A stretch of DNA of 64,000 nucleotides from Kineothrix sp. MB12-C1 (GTDB lineage Bacteria > Bacillota > Clostridia > Lachnospirales > Lachnospiraceae): NCBI RefSeq assembly GCF_030863805.1, contig NZ_CP132957.1, forward strand, positions 1,860,001-1,924,000, in the 5' to 3' direction. Shown here in pieces: positions 8,615-17,733 of the stretch. Each line of letters starts with the position of its first letter. Position 1 is the stretch's first letter. Position numbers and translations under genes: made by a program. Below the pieces are notes generated by a model, which was not told the origin of the DNA, searched no databases, and saw only the letters and a list, made by a program, of their open reading frames with translations.

Positions 8615-9616
8615 TTAATTTTTGTCGGAATATTTCCGTACATCCAACGCTACCGCTACAATGATAATAAGGCCTTTTACTGCAAATTGCCAATAAGAGC
8701 TAAGTCCGATGAAGGTCAATCCATAATTAATAATATTAAAAATCAATACACCGAGAATCACCCCGGGAACTCTTCCTACACCACCCCCTGCGGAGCATCC
8801 TCCTACAATACAAGAAGCAATCGCATCTAATTCATATCCAAGTCCATAACTGCTTGTGGCACTTCCTGTTCTGGCGGCCTCCAGGCATCCGGCCAGGCCA
8901 TATAAGGCTCCTGCAACGGTAAATGTAACCATTAATGTCTTGAATACGTTGATTCCTGATACTTTCGCCGCATCAGGGTTACCGCCTACCGCAAAAATCT
9001 GCTTTCCAAGACATGTCTTTGTTTGGAAGATCCATATGATAACTGCCACTCCTAAGGAAATAATAATTAAGTACGGAATTCCGAATAAGGAACCCGTCCC
9101 CAGTTTACTAAAGCCTTCGGTGTAACCGCCAAGTGGTTGAGAATTGTTGGGGGCCTTATTAAAATATAGACAGTTAACGCCATAGGCTATCATTTGTGTT
9201 CCAAGCGTTGCCAAAAAGGCCGGCACCCGCAGCTTCGAAACTGTGAATCCACTTATCATCCCGAACAATGCACCGATAGCAATACCGGAAAAAATAGGAA
9301 CGATAATAGGAAGCTCACCGATTCCGGGCCAAAATTTATTATAGTATGTAGCTTGTTGTGCGAAAGACCCTGCAAACACTGCTGCCAGGCCAACTACACG
9401 GCCTCCCGAAAGATCCGCGGAACCGCACACGATAATGAACATACATCCGAGCGCCACTAAAATTCGTGTGGAACTTTGCATAAAAATATCTCTCAGCACC
9501 CTAAATGACAGGAACTTAGGAGAAATTACCGCTATTACAATGATCATTATTATCATAATTATGTAAAGAGCATAGTTCGTTAAAAACTTCTTAAGGTTAA
9601 ATTGCTTTGCTATCAT
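8615..9616 (-). CDS. mglC: Galactose/methyl-galactoside ABC transporter permease
   Basis: From the ATG at 9616, placed seven bases after AAAGGAG, the protein has 333 residues, the normal MglC length. It is almost wholly membrane-embedded, with eight to ten hydrophobic segments. It carries the RbsC/MglC-family stretches CGSADLSGGRVVGLAA, PAFLATLGTQMIAYG and the cytosolic loop GGNPDAAKVSGIN that contacts the ATPase. It forms the channel of the import system with MglA. The gene overlaps mglA by 20 bases, showing translational coupling. Family assignment is firm; the galactoside specificity rests on the neighbouring MglB. Confidence 0.9.
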   Translation of the reverse strand: MIAKQFNLKKFLTNYALYIIMIIMIIVIAVISPKFLSFRVLRDIFMQSSTRILVALGCMFIIVCGSADLSGGRVVGLAAVFAGSFAQQATYYNKFWPGIGELPIIVPIFSGIAIGALFGMISGFTVSKLRVPAFLATLGTQMIAYGVNCLYFNKAPNNSQPLGGYTEGFSKLGTGSLFGIPYLIIISLGVAVIIWIFQTKTCLGKQIFAVGGNPDAAKVSGINVFKTLMVTFTVAGALYGLAGCLEAARTGSATSSYGLGYELDAIASCIVGGCSAGGGVGRVPGVILGVLIFNIINYGLTFIGLSSYWQFAVKGLIIIVAVALDVRKYSDKN

Positions 9617-11159
9617 AATTTTCTTCTCCTTTGCCGGCTTCATAGGTACTGGCAAGATACATAATCCTTTCGTCAGAAATCTCATCCTGCTCCAATATTC
9701 CGGATAAATGGCCTTCACACATTACCAGAATTCTGTCCGCCATTCCCATAAGCTCCGGCATCTCAGAACTAATCATAATAACACATTTTCCTGCCTTTGC
9801 TATTTCTTCCATCAGACAGTAGATTTCATATTTGGCTCCTACATCAATCCCTCTCGTAGGCTCATCCAATATTAAGATATTCGGTTCTATTAACATCCAT
9901 CTGCCGAGCAGCGCCTTTTGCTGATTGCCGCCGGATAAGTGCATAATCTGCTGTTTGAGAGTCGGAGTTTTAATCGATAAGGAATCTACGTATTTTAAAG
10001 CATCTTCCCTTCTCTTCTTCTCATTTAAGAATAACCCTTTCCTATACTTCTTGGGATACGCATTCTGATTGGATACTACAATATTCTCCATAACAGAAAG
10101 CATAGGAATAATACCGGTAGCACGCCGCTCCTCTGTCAAAAGGGCCATTCCATGTTTAATAGCTTGCCTAGGAGATTTAATACTCACTTCTTTCCCATCG
10201 ATGAATATTTTCCCACCGGATATAGGGCGCAGACCAAAAATAGATTCCATCAATTCTGTTCTTTGTGCTCCCACTAATCCGCCTACTCCCAGAATCTCTC
10301 CTCTTTTTAAGCTGAAGCTTATATCCTTGAAAGAATGTTCACTGGCGGCAGTGAGATTTTGTACTCTAAGATATTCCTGCCCGGGTACATGTGTCTTCTC
10401 CGGGAATCTTTGCGTCATTTCCCTTCCCACCATACGATTCACTATTGTATCCATCGTGAGTTCTGCAGCCGGCCAGCATCCCACAAGCTGGCCGTCTCTC
10501 ATAATCGTTACTTCATCGGAAATCTCTAAGATCTCTTCGATTTTGTGCGATATGTAAATAATAGCTACCTTCTTTTCCAGAAGTGAACGGATAATCTTAA
10601 ACAAGAGCTCCGCCTCCGTCTCCGTTAGAGAAGAAGTGGGTTCATCCATGATAATAACCTTAGCATTATAAGAAACTGCTCTGGCAATCTCAAGAAGCTG
10701 GCAATGCGATACCGATAATTCTCCTACCATCGCTTTCGGATTAATATCAATTCCTAATTCTTCGAAAAGCGCTTTTGTATCGTTGTACATTCTTTTTTCA
10801 TCCACCCAATGGATACCCGCTATTTTCTTATAGGGAATTCTCCCCACCCATATATTTTCCATAACATTTCTTGTCTTGATGGGGTGTAACTCCTGATGAA
10901 TCATAGCAATTCCACAATCCATGGCGTTTCTGGCGTTTTCAAAATGCACCTCTTTGCCTTCCACATAGATACTTCCTTCATCCGGATGATACAGGCCGAA
11001 AGCACACTTCATTAAAGTGGATTTACCGGCACCATTCTCTCCCATCAACGCATGAACCGTACCCGGCTTAACATCTAAGCTTACTTTATCGAGTGCCTTT
11101 ACACCGGGAAATCTCTTTGATATATTTTCCATCTTCAGAACAAGCTGAGAGCCTTGCAT
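9597..11159 (-). CDS. mglA: Galactose/methyl-galactoside ABC transporter ATP-binding protein
   Basis: This 520-residue protein is a fused double nucleotide-binding domain, as in MglA/RbsA. The first half has Walker A GENGAGKST (about 40-48), a degenerate signature (LSVSHCQ) and Walker B VIIMDEPTSSL. The second half has a degenerate Walker A-like segment (GGLVGAQRTEL), the signature LSGGNQQK and Walker B LILDEPTRGID. A single hydrolytic site with one degenerate half is usual in this family. It powers sugar uptake through MglC. It starts behind GGGAGG, 36 bases after mglB, and overlaps mglC. Confidence 0.95.
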   Translation of the reverse strand: MQGSQLVLKMENISKRFPGVKALDKVSLDVKPGTVHALMGENGAGKSTLMKCAFGLYHPDEGSIYVEGKEVHFENARNAMDCGIAMIHQELHPIKTRNVMENIWVGRIPYKKIAGIHWVDEKRMYNDTKALFEELGIDINPKAMVGELSVSHCQLLEIARAVSYNAKVIIMDEPTSSLTETEAELLFKIIRSLLEKKVAIIYISHKIEEILEISDEVTIMRDGQLVGCWPAAELTMDTIVNRMVGREMTQRFPEKTHVPGQEYLRVQNLTAASEHSFKDISFSLKRGEILGVGGLVGAQRTELMESIFGLRPISGGKIFIDGKEVSIKSPRQAIKHGMALLTEERRATGIIPMLSVMENIVVSNQNAYPKKYRKGLFLNEKKRREDALKYVDSLSIKTPTLKQQIMHLSGGNQQKALLGRWMLIEPNILILDEPTRGIDVGAKYEIYCLMEEIAKAGKCVIMISSEMPELMGMADRILVMCEGHLSGILEQDEISDERIMYLASTYEAGKGEENYDSKAI

Positions 11160-11195
11160 ACCTGTCCTCCCATTCTGCTTTTACAAGCGGTTCAT

Positions 11196-12356
11196 TTATT
11201 CTATTACAGTATCATTAATATCGTAGTTTGCTTCGTCCACGTTATCTTTCGTAATCGCCTTGTAATCGATCCATACGCGGCGTCCTTCTACTGTAACTCC
11301 GTCAAGACCCATAGACTCTGTTGTTACTTCTTTTCCTTCACTCGTTAATTTCATTACTTTATAAGTTGCTTTGGCAAGTGTAATCGGATTATTTAATGCA
11401 GTTACTAATAAAGTTCCTTCTCTAACAGCGTCGCAGCCTACTGCCGTTGCATCTACGCCTGCAACCAACACTTTCTTGCCATCTTCACCGAAAAATCCAC
11501 CGGCCTTCAGCGCTTCAATTCCACCTAACGCCATATCGTCATTGCAAGCTATAATAGCATCAATATCATCGCTATAGTTAGCGAGTAAGGCCGCTACCGC
11601 TTCTTGTGCCTTCGCTCTGGAATATTCACATACAAGATCTCCGCCAATTTGATTCACTTCAATTCCTGAGTCCACAATTTTCTGTACGGAGTATTGAGAG
11701 CGAACCGTTGTGTCATAATGACCCTGGATACCTAAGAGCATAATATAATCTAATTTACCATTACCATTCCTATCCGCATCCGGATTAGCTTTCCAATATT
11801 CTACAATTGCTTCACCCATAATATCGCCGGATTGTGTCGCAACAGAAGATACGCTGTATAGCTTCTCATTCTTCTCAAAGTTCTCGTCGGAAGGGCTATC
11901 TGTATTAGCAAAGATTCCATAAGTTCCTTGTTCAAGGATCTGATTACAGATATCATCAATTGCTCCTGTGTTAATATTATTTAATATCAGATAATCTACA
12001 TCCTTAGAGAACATATTGTTCATATTATTTGTCTGTGTTGCCGTATCATTCTGGCTATCCGCATCTTCCACTGCAATTGCTCCGTCCGCAGCAGCAATAT
12101 TTAATAATGACTGTCTCGCATTGGAAATAAAAGTATCCGCGAAGTTATACCAGCACGCTCCGGCCAATGGAATATCTACAGCAGCGGTCTCTTCTTCTGC
12201 TTCCACCGTAGCTTCGGCCTGTGATGATGCATCCGAAGCTGCTGTATCTCCCGTGTTGGCAACAGCACTGCTGCCGCCTGCGCCGCTTCCGCACCCTGCT
12301 AGCAAAGATGCTGCCATTGTTACACTCATAAGTACACTTACCAATCTCTTTTTCAT
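11196..12356 (-). CDS. mglB: Galactose-binding lipoprotein of the Mgl transporter
   Basis: The 386-residue precursor has a lipoprotein signal with lipobox LLAGC (Cys22), then a Ser/Ala/Glu-rich linker, so it is lipid-anchored outside the cell. The mature part has the type I binding-protein fold. DADRNGNGKLDY matches the calcium-loop region of galactose-binding protein (DxNxDGxI form), and IIACNDDMALGGIEALKAGG and VAGVDATAVG match the MglB hinge and ligand regions. It delivers galactose or galactosides to MglC/MglA. It is the first gene of the cluster, preceded by a 277-base non-coding region, and starts behind GAGG. Confidence 0.92.
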   Translation of the reverse strand: MKKRLVSVLMSVTMAASLLAGCGSGAGGSSAVANTGDTAASDASSQAEATVEAEEETAAVDIPLAGACWYNFADTFISNARQSLLNIAAADGAIAVEDADSQNDTATQTNNMNNMFSKDVDYLILNNINTGAIDDICNQILEQGTYGIFANTDSPSDENFEKNEKLYSVSSVATQSGDIMGEAIVEYWKANPDADRNGNGKLDYIMLLGIQGHYDTTVRSQYSVQKIVDSGIEVNQIGGDLVCEYSRAKAQEAVAALLANYSDDIDAIIACNDDMALGGIEALKAGGFFGEDGKKVLVAGVDATAVGCDAVREGTLLVTALNNPITLAKATYKVMKLTSEGKEVTTESMGLDGVTVEGRRVWIDYKAITKDNVDEANYDINDTVIE

Positions 12357-12559
12357 TTTTCCTCATTTCTGCAAGGTACACCTTGCCTTCTTGCGAAGAT
12401 TAAATTTTCCATAGATTGAGTGTAGCAAATAATGTTTACTGGGAAAATTCAAGATAATTGCGAAAGAATTGCAAATATTTGCTTTTTAAAATTATAGGTT
12501 TTCTTTTTTTGCGAAAGTTAAGATTTCTTGTTGTTTTGCGAGCAATTACATTGCTCATA
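12357..12559 (-). promoter_or_regulatory. Putative control region upstream of mglB
   Basis: This AT-rich stretch contains several symmetric or repeated elements: a perfect 12-bp palindrome GCAAATATTTGC (12471-12482), two direct copies of GCGAAAG (12460-12466 and 12511-12517) and an inverted GAGCAAT/ATTGCTC pair (about 12540-12556). A possible extended -10 (TTGCTACACT on the minus strand, near 12420-12430) lies about 70 bases before the mglB start, without a good -35. It is likely the target of the YesN-type regulator or another sugar regulator; this is inference. Confidence 0.4.
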
Positions 12560-12598
12560 GCAAAAAATAAGAAGCTGATTTCAATAAAAATCAGCTTC
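12560..12598 (-). terminator. Intrinsic terminator after the acetyltransferase gene
   Basis: On the minus strand GAAGCTGATTT pairs with AAATCAGCTTC (12571-12598), and the stem is followed by TTATTTTTTG. It separates the acetyltransferase/spmB unit from mglB. Confidence 0.85.
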
Positions 12599-12633
12599 CA
12601 TAAAGAACAAATTATATTAAAATTGATCGCTTA

Positions 12634-13380
12634 CTAATAACGCATCAAATACCGTGTATCCTCCTGCAGAAGCGGAGCGATCATCTCACGGAGGGACACC
12701 GCCCTCATCAGGCGAGTCGTTGCATCTCCGAATCTTCCAAGGGTCAGAATTCCTTCTTGTACCGCCTGTGGCTCCAGCTTGCTGAATACCTCAGAACCGA
12801 GTGCAGAACAATGACGATATTGAGGGGTATAGATCCTCCGGCCTTCTTCATTAATTACATACAAGTCCGTCTTTTGATCGGAAATCGATCCTTCCGCACC
12901 ATCCCATTCCTCTACACCATGAATATAGGTATTGCGGGTAAAATTCACACCGATAAGGAGAATTTGTGCATTTCTCTGCCATAGCCTATGATACGCCCCA
13001 CCTTCTCCACAAGGCGTAGATATCTTCTCTTCACCGGCAATGAATTCCTTTGCATCTTTACCGTACGCAGACAACGAATGAGTAGGATGCAGTGAGCGAT
13101 ATACACCGGGACGTTTACGGAATCTTTCTGTCAAAAAACCGACACAACTCGGTGTATACAGCACATCCATTACCGGGTTCTTTACATCCACATTATCCCA
13201 CGTATGGGCAGCCAATACCAACAGCCCCGATTCCATATACTCCATAAGCGCATCCAGTACTGTATCCCCACGCCCCTCTACTTCTCCAATCGCCTTACAG
13301 GATAATTGCACCATCAGCGTTCCCGCCCTATCAACCCCAATTCGATCCAGGCTTTCTAATAAATCTCTTTTCGTATACAT
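12634..13380 (-). CDS. AAC(3)-family N-acetyltransferase
   Basis: The 248-residue protein matches the aminoglycoside 3-N-acetyltransferase (Antibiotic_NAT, YokD-like) family. It has an N-terminal LLESLDRIGVDRAGTLMVQ segment, the highly conserved SLHPTHSLSAYGKDA block, a TPCGEGGAYHRL segment, GVNFTRNTYIHGVEE and the C-terminal GRFGDATTRLMRA. The fold transfers acetyl from acetyl-CoA to an amine. Many chromosomal members have no demonstrated resistance role, so I would not call resistance from sequence alone. It lies 15 bases after spmB in the same direction and ends at a clear terminator. The start follows AAAGG. Substrate unknown. Confidence 0.85.
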   Translation of the reverse strand: MYTKRDLLESLDRIGVDRAGTLMVQLSCKAIGEVEGRGDTVLDALMEYMESGLLVLAAHTWDNVDVKNPVMDVLYTPSCVGFLTERFRKRPGVYRSLHPTHSLSAYGKDAKEFIAGEEKISTPCGEGGAYHRLWQRNAQILLIGVNFTRNTYIHGVEEWDGAEGSISDQKTDLYVINEEGRRIYTPQYRHCSALGSEVFSKLEPQAVQEGILTLGRFGDATTRLMRAVSLREMIAPLLQEDTRYLMRY

Positions 13381-13395
13381 TATAAATTACCTTTC

Positions 13396-13911
13396 TTATG
13401 TAAATCCCGCTAATATTACACTACAAACAATCCCCGCAAGCGTACTGATAAGAGCCCCGGCAAGTGTATAGCGGGTCTTCGTTACCTTGGCTGCCATATA
13501 GTACACACTCATCGTATAGAAAATAGTCTCCGTACAACTCATCATAATGGAGGTAATCATCCCAATCCGTGAGTCCGGTCCATATGTCTTGAAAATATCG
13601 AGAACGAGACCGGTTGCCGCCGAAGATGAGAACATCTTAATAAATACAAGGGGAACAAGTTCCGATGGAAAACCAATTACATCGGTCACTCCCCGGAATA
13701 TTCTTCCGATAAACCCGAGGAATCCCGATGCCCTCAGCACTCCTACAGCCACCATCAAGCCTACTAACGTAGGCATAATGTCGATGACTGTACGAAATCC
13801 ATCCTTTGCTCCTTTAATGAATTCTTCATATACTTTTTGCTTATTTATCACACCATAGGCTACGATGTAGAAAATGATAACAGGAATAATAATATTAGAG
13901 ATATTGGTCAA
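13396..13911 (-). CDS. spmB: Spore maturation protein B
   Basis: SpmB family: a hydrophobic protein of about 171 residues with nucleoside-recognition (Gate-like) membrane segments and the conserved GFRTVIDIMPTLVGLMVAVG, PSELVPLVFIKMFSSSAATG and TETIFYTMSVYYMAA blocks. With SpmA it contributes to dehydration of the spore core. The coordinates use a TTG at 13911, which has no ribosome site at proper spacing. Four codons upstream, an ATT at 13923 sits seven bases after AGGA and would add MLNV, matching the usual N-terminus of the family (MLN-like before ISN). No ATG or GTG exists in frame after the upstream TAA. Its usual partner spmA is 5 kb away. Confidence 0.88.
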   Translation of the reverse strand: MTNISNIIIPVIIFYIVAYGVINKQKVYEEFIKGAKDGFRTVIDIMPTLVGLMVAVGVLRASGFLGFIGRIFRGVTDVIGFPSELVPLVFIKMFSSSAATGLVLDIFKTYGPDSRIGMITSIMMSCTETIFYTMSVYYMAAKVTKTRYTLAGALISTLAGIVCSVILAGFT

Positions 13912-14018
13912 TACGTTTAAAATGATGAATTCCTCATTTTACTTTTCGTTACCTCATTCTATTCATTCATTTCTTTTCATATTACATCCGTATCGCTAAG
14001 AGTGGCTTTTACTCTTTT

Positions 14019-14282
14019 CTATTCTTTTCTTCCTATCCATTCATTCAGGAAGTTAACACCTTTTGCCCGATTAATGATATCCGTAGCATTGTCTTGCAGG
14101 TAAATGGTAAGCATTTCGATTTCCTCTTTGCTGAATCCTGAAGACTTCTCAATAACACCCCTTGGTATAATCCCTTCCGCATAGGCTTTTTTCCCACGCT
14201 CGAAGCTGACACGCACCATCTTTTCTCCATCCTTCATAAGCAACCCTGAATATGTCATTCGAAGTTCTTCATCTCTTCCCAT
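14019..14282 (-). CDS. Small soluble protein of unknown function
   Basis: This 87-residue protein starts at the ATG at 14282, directly after a strong GGAGG with five-base spacing. It has no membrane segment or signal. A short beta-like N-terminal half (EELRMTYSGLLMKDGEKMVRV) contains Met and charged residues. The helical second half includes GIIPRGVIEKSSGFSKEEIE and ends GVNFLNEWIGRK. It follows the chemoreceptor gene by 20 bases, so the two are probably co-transcribed. I do not recognise the family; a chemotaxis or storage role would be a guess. Confidence 0.65.
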   Translation of the reverse strand: MGRDEELRMTYSGLLMKDGEKMVRVSFERGKKAYAEGIIPRGVIEKSSGFSKEEIEMLTIYLQDNATDIINRAKGVNFLNEWIGRKE

Positions 14283-14302
14283 TTTTACCTCCATATGCAT
14301 TC

Positions 14303-16090
14303 TTACTCTGTCTTGAACTTCCTAATTTCTCCATTTACCTTCAGTACTCTTTCGTTCGCCTCCTGGACTGCATTAGTCATCTGTCCGGTCTGCATCACTA
14401 CATCAGTAACTTTCGATGCTATATCCGTCGTTCCTTCTGCCCCTTCATTAGAAGCATGCCCCACTTCCTCTATCGCTTCCATAATTCCCGTGATAGCATC
14501 TAATAGGCGAATGGCCTCTTTACTGAATTCATTTACCAACCCATCCACGAATTGAGAATCTTCCTGGTATGCTTGCACTGTTCCGTCAAAGTTATTATAG
14601 CTCCTGGACACATCAGTAGATACGAATTCGAGCAACTGTTTCGCATACAATGAAAGTTCCGATACCGCTTCCTTCACCTGACTTGTTATTTGCTGTATAT
14701 TTACCACTGTCTGTCTGGACTGCTCCGCCAGAATTCTTATCTGCTCCGCAACGACAGCGAACCCTTTCCCGGCTTCTCCCGCTCTTGCTGCCTCTATTGA
14801 AGCATTCAGGGCGAGCATATTCGTCTGCGATGTAATTCCCATAATGGAATCGGATAGGGCACTAATTTCTTCCACTATTTTAATGTTCTCTAACGCCTGT
14901 CCGAGCGCTGTCTTAATCTGACCATTAATTTGCCTTGCAGCTTCATGATCCTTCCTTGTCTCTTCCCTGGCTATTTCCGCCCTTTTAAGAATATCTGCTA
15001 CTCTTTGAGCGCCTTCTTCCGACTTGCCGGCAATATTCTTGGCAGAGACTTCTATTTCCTGTGACATGGCTGTAATCTCTTCGGAAGAAGCTGCTGTCTC
15101 TTCCATACTCGCCGCAAGTTCTTGGGTGGTAGCAGATACCGTTTCCATTTCCACATTTACTTCCAATACCTTATCATTAATGCTGCCGGTCATTTCTTTG
15201 ATAACATGAATATCTCCATGAATTTCGCTAATTAACTCTTTTAAGTTATTTTTCATCTGATCCATCGTTCTGGATAATACCCCGAAATCATCCTTACGAG
15301 CTAAGAAGCTATCCGGAAGCGTAACTGTGAAATCTCCTTGCCCCAACAGCTCATTATAAGCAAGCGCTGTCTTTAAAGCCTTAATAATCTCTCTTGCTAT
15401 TATAAATGTGAAGAAAGCCTCTATCAAAAGAACTATTACAACGATGATAAATAACTTCATAAGGCTCTGTGAAATATAAGCTTGCTGTTCTTGTCTGTTT
15501 TTATCCACCTCTATATTAATATCATCGATATAATTTCCGGTTCCTACTACCCATCCAAATGGCTCGAACGCCTTGCTATAAGAACGCTTAGGAAAAGATT
15601 CTTCACTTCCTTCTTTTGGAAACCAATAATCGGCATATCCCCCGTCAGCTTCCTGTCCCACCCTGATAATTTCTTTTACCATCTCATAGCCATTGGCATC
15701 TTTGGCCGCTATTCGATTCGTACCTTCCGTGGCATTACCGAGCAGTACTATATTGTCTCCATTATAAGTATCTGCCCAGAAATAACATCCTTCACCATAG
15801 CGCATCTCTCTGAGAAGGTCTGCACCTAACTTCTTCGCTTCCTCCAATGTATATTCTCCGGCTTCATGTTTGGCATATATCGCATCCAACATAGATAACG
15901 CATTATATACCTGTGTCTTAATCTGCCTGTCATAGTCCTCTAACATCACCGCTTCCAGCTTATCGAGCGATTCATTGCTCACCCTGCTCACGCTGGTAAG
16001 GAAACCGGCGCATATACCTGCCATAGCTACAACTATGATAATACCTAATATCAACATCTTTGTCCTTACCTTGTAATCTCTTAGTCTCAT
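14303..16090 (-). CDS. Methyl-accepting chemotaxis protein with extracellular Cache domain
   Basis: The protein (595 residues from the ATG at 16090 behind AAAGGAG) has a first transmembrane helix near residues 10-33 and an extracellular single-Cache (sCache_2-like) sensor. The sensor shows [26 protein letters not shown] and [16 protein letters not shown] second transmembrane helix near 205-230, a HAMP region and a long coiled coil follow. The signalling hairpin carries the highly conserved [19 protein letters not shown] and [17 protein letters not shown]. Cache domains of this kind often bind small organic acids, but the ligand here is unknown. It fits with the flagellar genes near 62-64 kb. 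It starts 39 bases after the aldehyde dehydrogenase stop. Confidence 0.93.
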   Translation of the reverse strand: MRLRDYKVRTKMLILGIIIVVAMAGICAGFLTSVSRVSNESLDKLEAVMLEDYDRQIKTQVYNALSMLDAIYAKHEAGEYTLEEAKKLGADLLREMRYGEGCYFWADTYNGDNIVLLGNATEGTNRIAAKDANGYEMVKEIIRVGQEADGGYADYWFPKEGSEESFPKRSYSKAFEPFGWVVGTGNYIDDINIEVDKNRQEQQAYISQSLMKLFIIVVIVLLIEAFFTFIIAREIIKALKTALAYNELLGQGDFTVTLPDSFLARKDDFGVLSRTMDQMKNNLKELISEIHGDIHVIKEMTGSINDKVLEVNVEMETVSATTQELAASMEETAASSEEITAMSQEIEVSAKNIAGKSEEGAQRVADILKRAEIAREETRKDHEAARQINGQIKTALGQALENIKIVEEISALSDSIMGITSQTNMLALNASIEAARAGEAGKGFAVVAEQIRILAEQSRQTVVNIQQITSQVKEAVSELSLYAKQLLEFVSTDVSRSYNNFDGTVQAYQEDSQFVDGLVNEFSKEAIRLLDAITGIMEAIEEVGHASNEGAEGTTDIASKVTDVVMQTGQMTNAVQEANERVLKVNGEIRKFKTE

Positions 16091-16129
16091 ACGCACTCTT
16101 CTCCTTTGTTCATCCCTCATAATGAATCT

Positions 16130-17506
16130 TTACTTTAGAAATAGCCGAACTATTTTATCCTTTGCAGCAGTATATGGATGATAGCGTAATGTGACATCCG
16201 GATGATGACCTCTTTTCAGCACACTCTTTCTATGGCTGAACGTTTCGAAGCTTTCTTTTCCATGGTATCCACCCATACCACTATACCCCACCCCACCGAA
16301 AGAAAGATAGGAAGATGCCAGATGCATAATCGTATCGTTGATGCATCCTCCCCCAAAAGAGAATGTTCTAAGAGCCCATTCTTCCATCTCCTTATCTTCC
16401 GTAAATAGATAAAATGCTAGCGGCTTCTCGAAGGAAGATATAATTTCCTGTATTTCCTCCTTCGCTTGAAACGTAAGCACCGGCAATATCGGACCGAATA
16501 TTTCTTCCTGCATAATCGGTGAATCGAGAGAAACCTCGTCTAACACCGTAGGAACAATCTGCCTTGTCTCTGCCTTAAAGTGCCCTCCTGTCACTACCTT
16601 CTCTCCCTCTATCAAATGAAGCAGCCGCTCAAAATGCTTCTGATTGATTATCTTTGGATAATCAGAATTCTCAAGGGGATTTTCTCCTAACATTTGCACA
16701 AGTTCATTGCATATGCATCCCACCAATTCTTCTTTTATATCCTTATGCACTAAGAGATAGTCGGGAGCAACACAAGTCTGCCCTGCATTCATAATCTTAC
16801 CAAATGCAATCCTCCTTGCTGCTATCTCTATATTCGCAGTCTTGTCTACCACACAGGGACTTTTTCCTCCCAGTTCCAAAGTAACCGGAGTCAAGTGCTT
16901 GGCCGCCTTCTCCAGAACCATTCTCCCTACGGATACACCTCCTGTAAAGAAGATATAGTCGAACCGTTGTTCCAAGAGCATAACATTCTCTTCCCTTCCT
17001 CCTTCCACCACTGCCACGAATTTCTCAGGATAAATATCCTTTAACATCCTTTTCAAAATGGCAGAAGTCGCCGGTGCATATGCGGAAGGCTTGAGTACGA
17101 CGCAGTTTCCTGCTGCCACCGCACCAATAAGAGGTTCCAGACATAGCAACACAGGATAATTCCATGGTGCCATAATAAGAGCCACTCCATAAGACTCCGG
17201 TATGATAAAGCTCTCTCCCGGCAATTGAGCCATCGGTGTAGGTACCTTTCTTGGGGTTGACCATTTATGCAGATGCTTCTTTACATAGGATAGCTCCGAT
17301 TTCGTTAATCCGATTTCTGCCATATAACTTTCTGAAGGGGACTTATTCAAATCTTCCTTCAGGGCCTGTTTCAGCTCCTCTTCATATACTTCAAGCGCAT
17401 GTTCCAGGCGCTCCAATGCCTTCATACGAAATCTATATTGCTTCGTCACTCCTGTCTCATAGAATGTCCTTTGCATCCTTATAATCTGCGTAATATCTCT
17501 CTTCAT
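16130..17506 (-). CDS. Aldehyde dehydrogenase, class 3-like (YwdH type)
   Basis: The 458-residue length and layout fit class 3 fatty/aromatic aldehyde dehydrogenases. Catalytic Cys245 is in NAGQTCVAPD, the general base Glu211 in LELGGKSP, and the substrate-positioning Asn116 in APWNYP. The C-terminal PLAFYLF and GGGCINDT segments are also typical. These enzymes oxidise aldehydes to acids with NAD(P)+. The C-terminus is mildly hydrophobic (KIVRLFLK), reminiscent of membrane-associated members. It lies alone between a transcription terminator for the next gene upstream and the chemoreceptor gene. A role in detoxifying lipid- or fermentation-derived aldehydes is likely but unproven. Confidence 0.92.
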   Translation of the reverse strand: MKRDITQIIRMQRTFYETGVTKQYRFRMKALERLEHALEVYEEELKQALKEDLNKSPSESYMAEIGLTKSELSYVKKHLHKWSTPRKVPTPMAQLPGESFIIPESYGVALIMAPWNYPVLLCLEPLIGAVAAGNCVVLKPSAYAPATSAILKRMLKDIYPEKFVAVVEGGREENVMLLEQRFDYIFFTGGVSVGRMVLEKAAKHLTPVTLELGGKSPCVVDKTANIEIAARRIAFGKIMNAGQTCVAPDYLLVHKDIKEELVGCICNELVQMLGENPLENSDYPKIINQKHFERLLHLIEGEKVVTGGHFKAETRQIVPTVLDEVSLDSPIMQEEIFGPILPVLTFQAKEEIQEIISSFEKPLAFYLFTEDKEMEEWALRTFSFGGGCINDTIMHLASSYLSFGGVGYSGMGGYHGKESFETFSHRKSVLKRGHHPDVTLRYHPYTAAKDKIVRLFLK

Positions 17507-17630
17507 ATTCGTTCTATTCTCCTCGTCATTATTATACCAGTTATCCCTATAAATACATAGACATATATCATAAAGTACAGAAAAACTTTAATACATTAAC
17601 CCGATGCCTTGACAGTACGGCTTTTATTTT

Positions 17631-17680
17631 GCGCGCGTAGCTGCGCATCCATTTTTATGCCGCAGGATCACTTTCTTATT
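17631..17680. repeat. Dispersed intergenic repeat, copy 1 (GTAGCTG type)
   Basis: GCGCGCGTAGCTGCGCATCC and the following ATTTTTATGCC resemble the intergenic segments at 26821-26870 and 47530-47580. The shared core is GCG(C)(G/A)CGTAGCTG--CAT followed by a pyrimidine-rich stretch, CTTTAT or similar, and CTTATTA. It is GC-richer than its surroundings and lies beyond the stop of a gene, like the other copies. Confidence 0.6.
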
Positions 17681-17684
17681 ACAT

Positions 17685-17714
17685 AAAACAAAGATGAGCT
17701 AAGCCCATCTTTGC
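17685..17714 (-). terminator. Intrinsic terminator of the Gfo/Idh gene
   Basis: CAAAGATG pairs with CATCTTTG (17689-17713) and is followed on the minus strand by TTTTATG. It lies 20 bases after the oxidoreductase stop. Confidence 0.8.
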
Positions 17715-17733
17715 ATTCAAATATATGTATACT

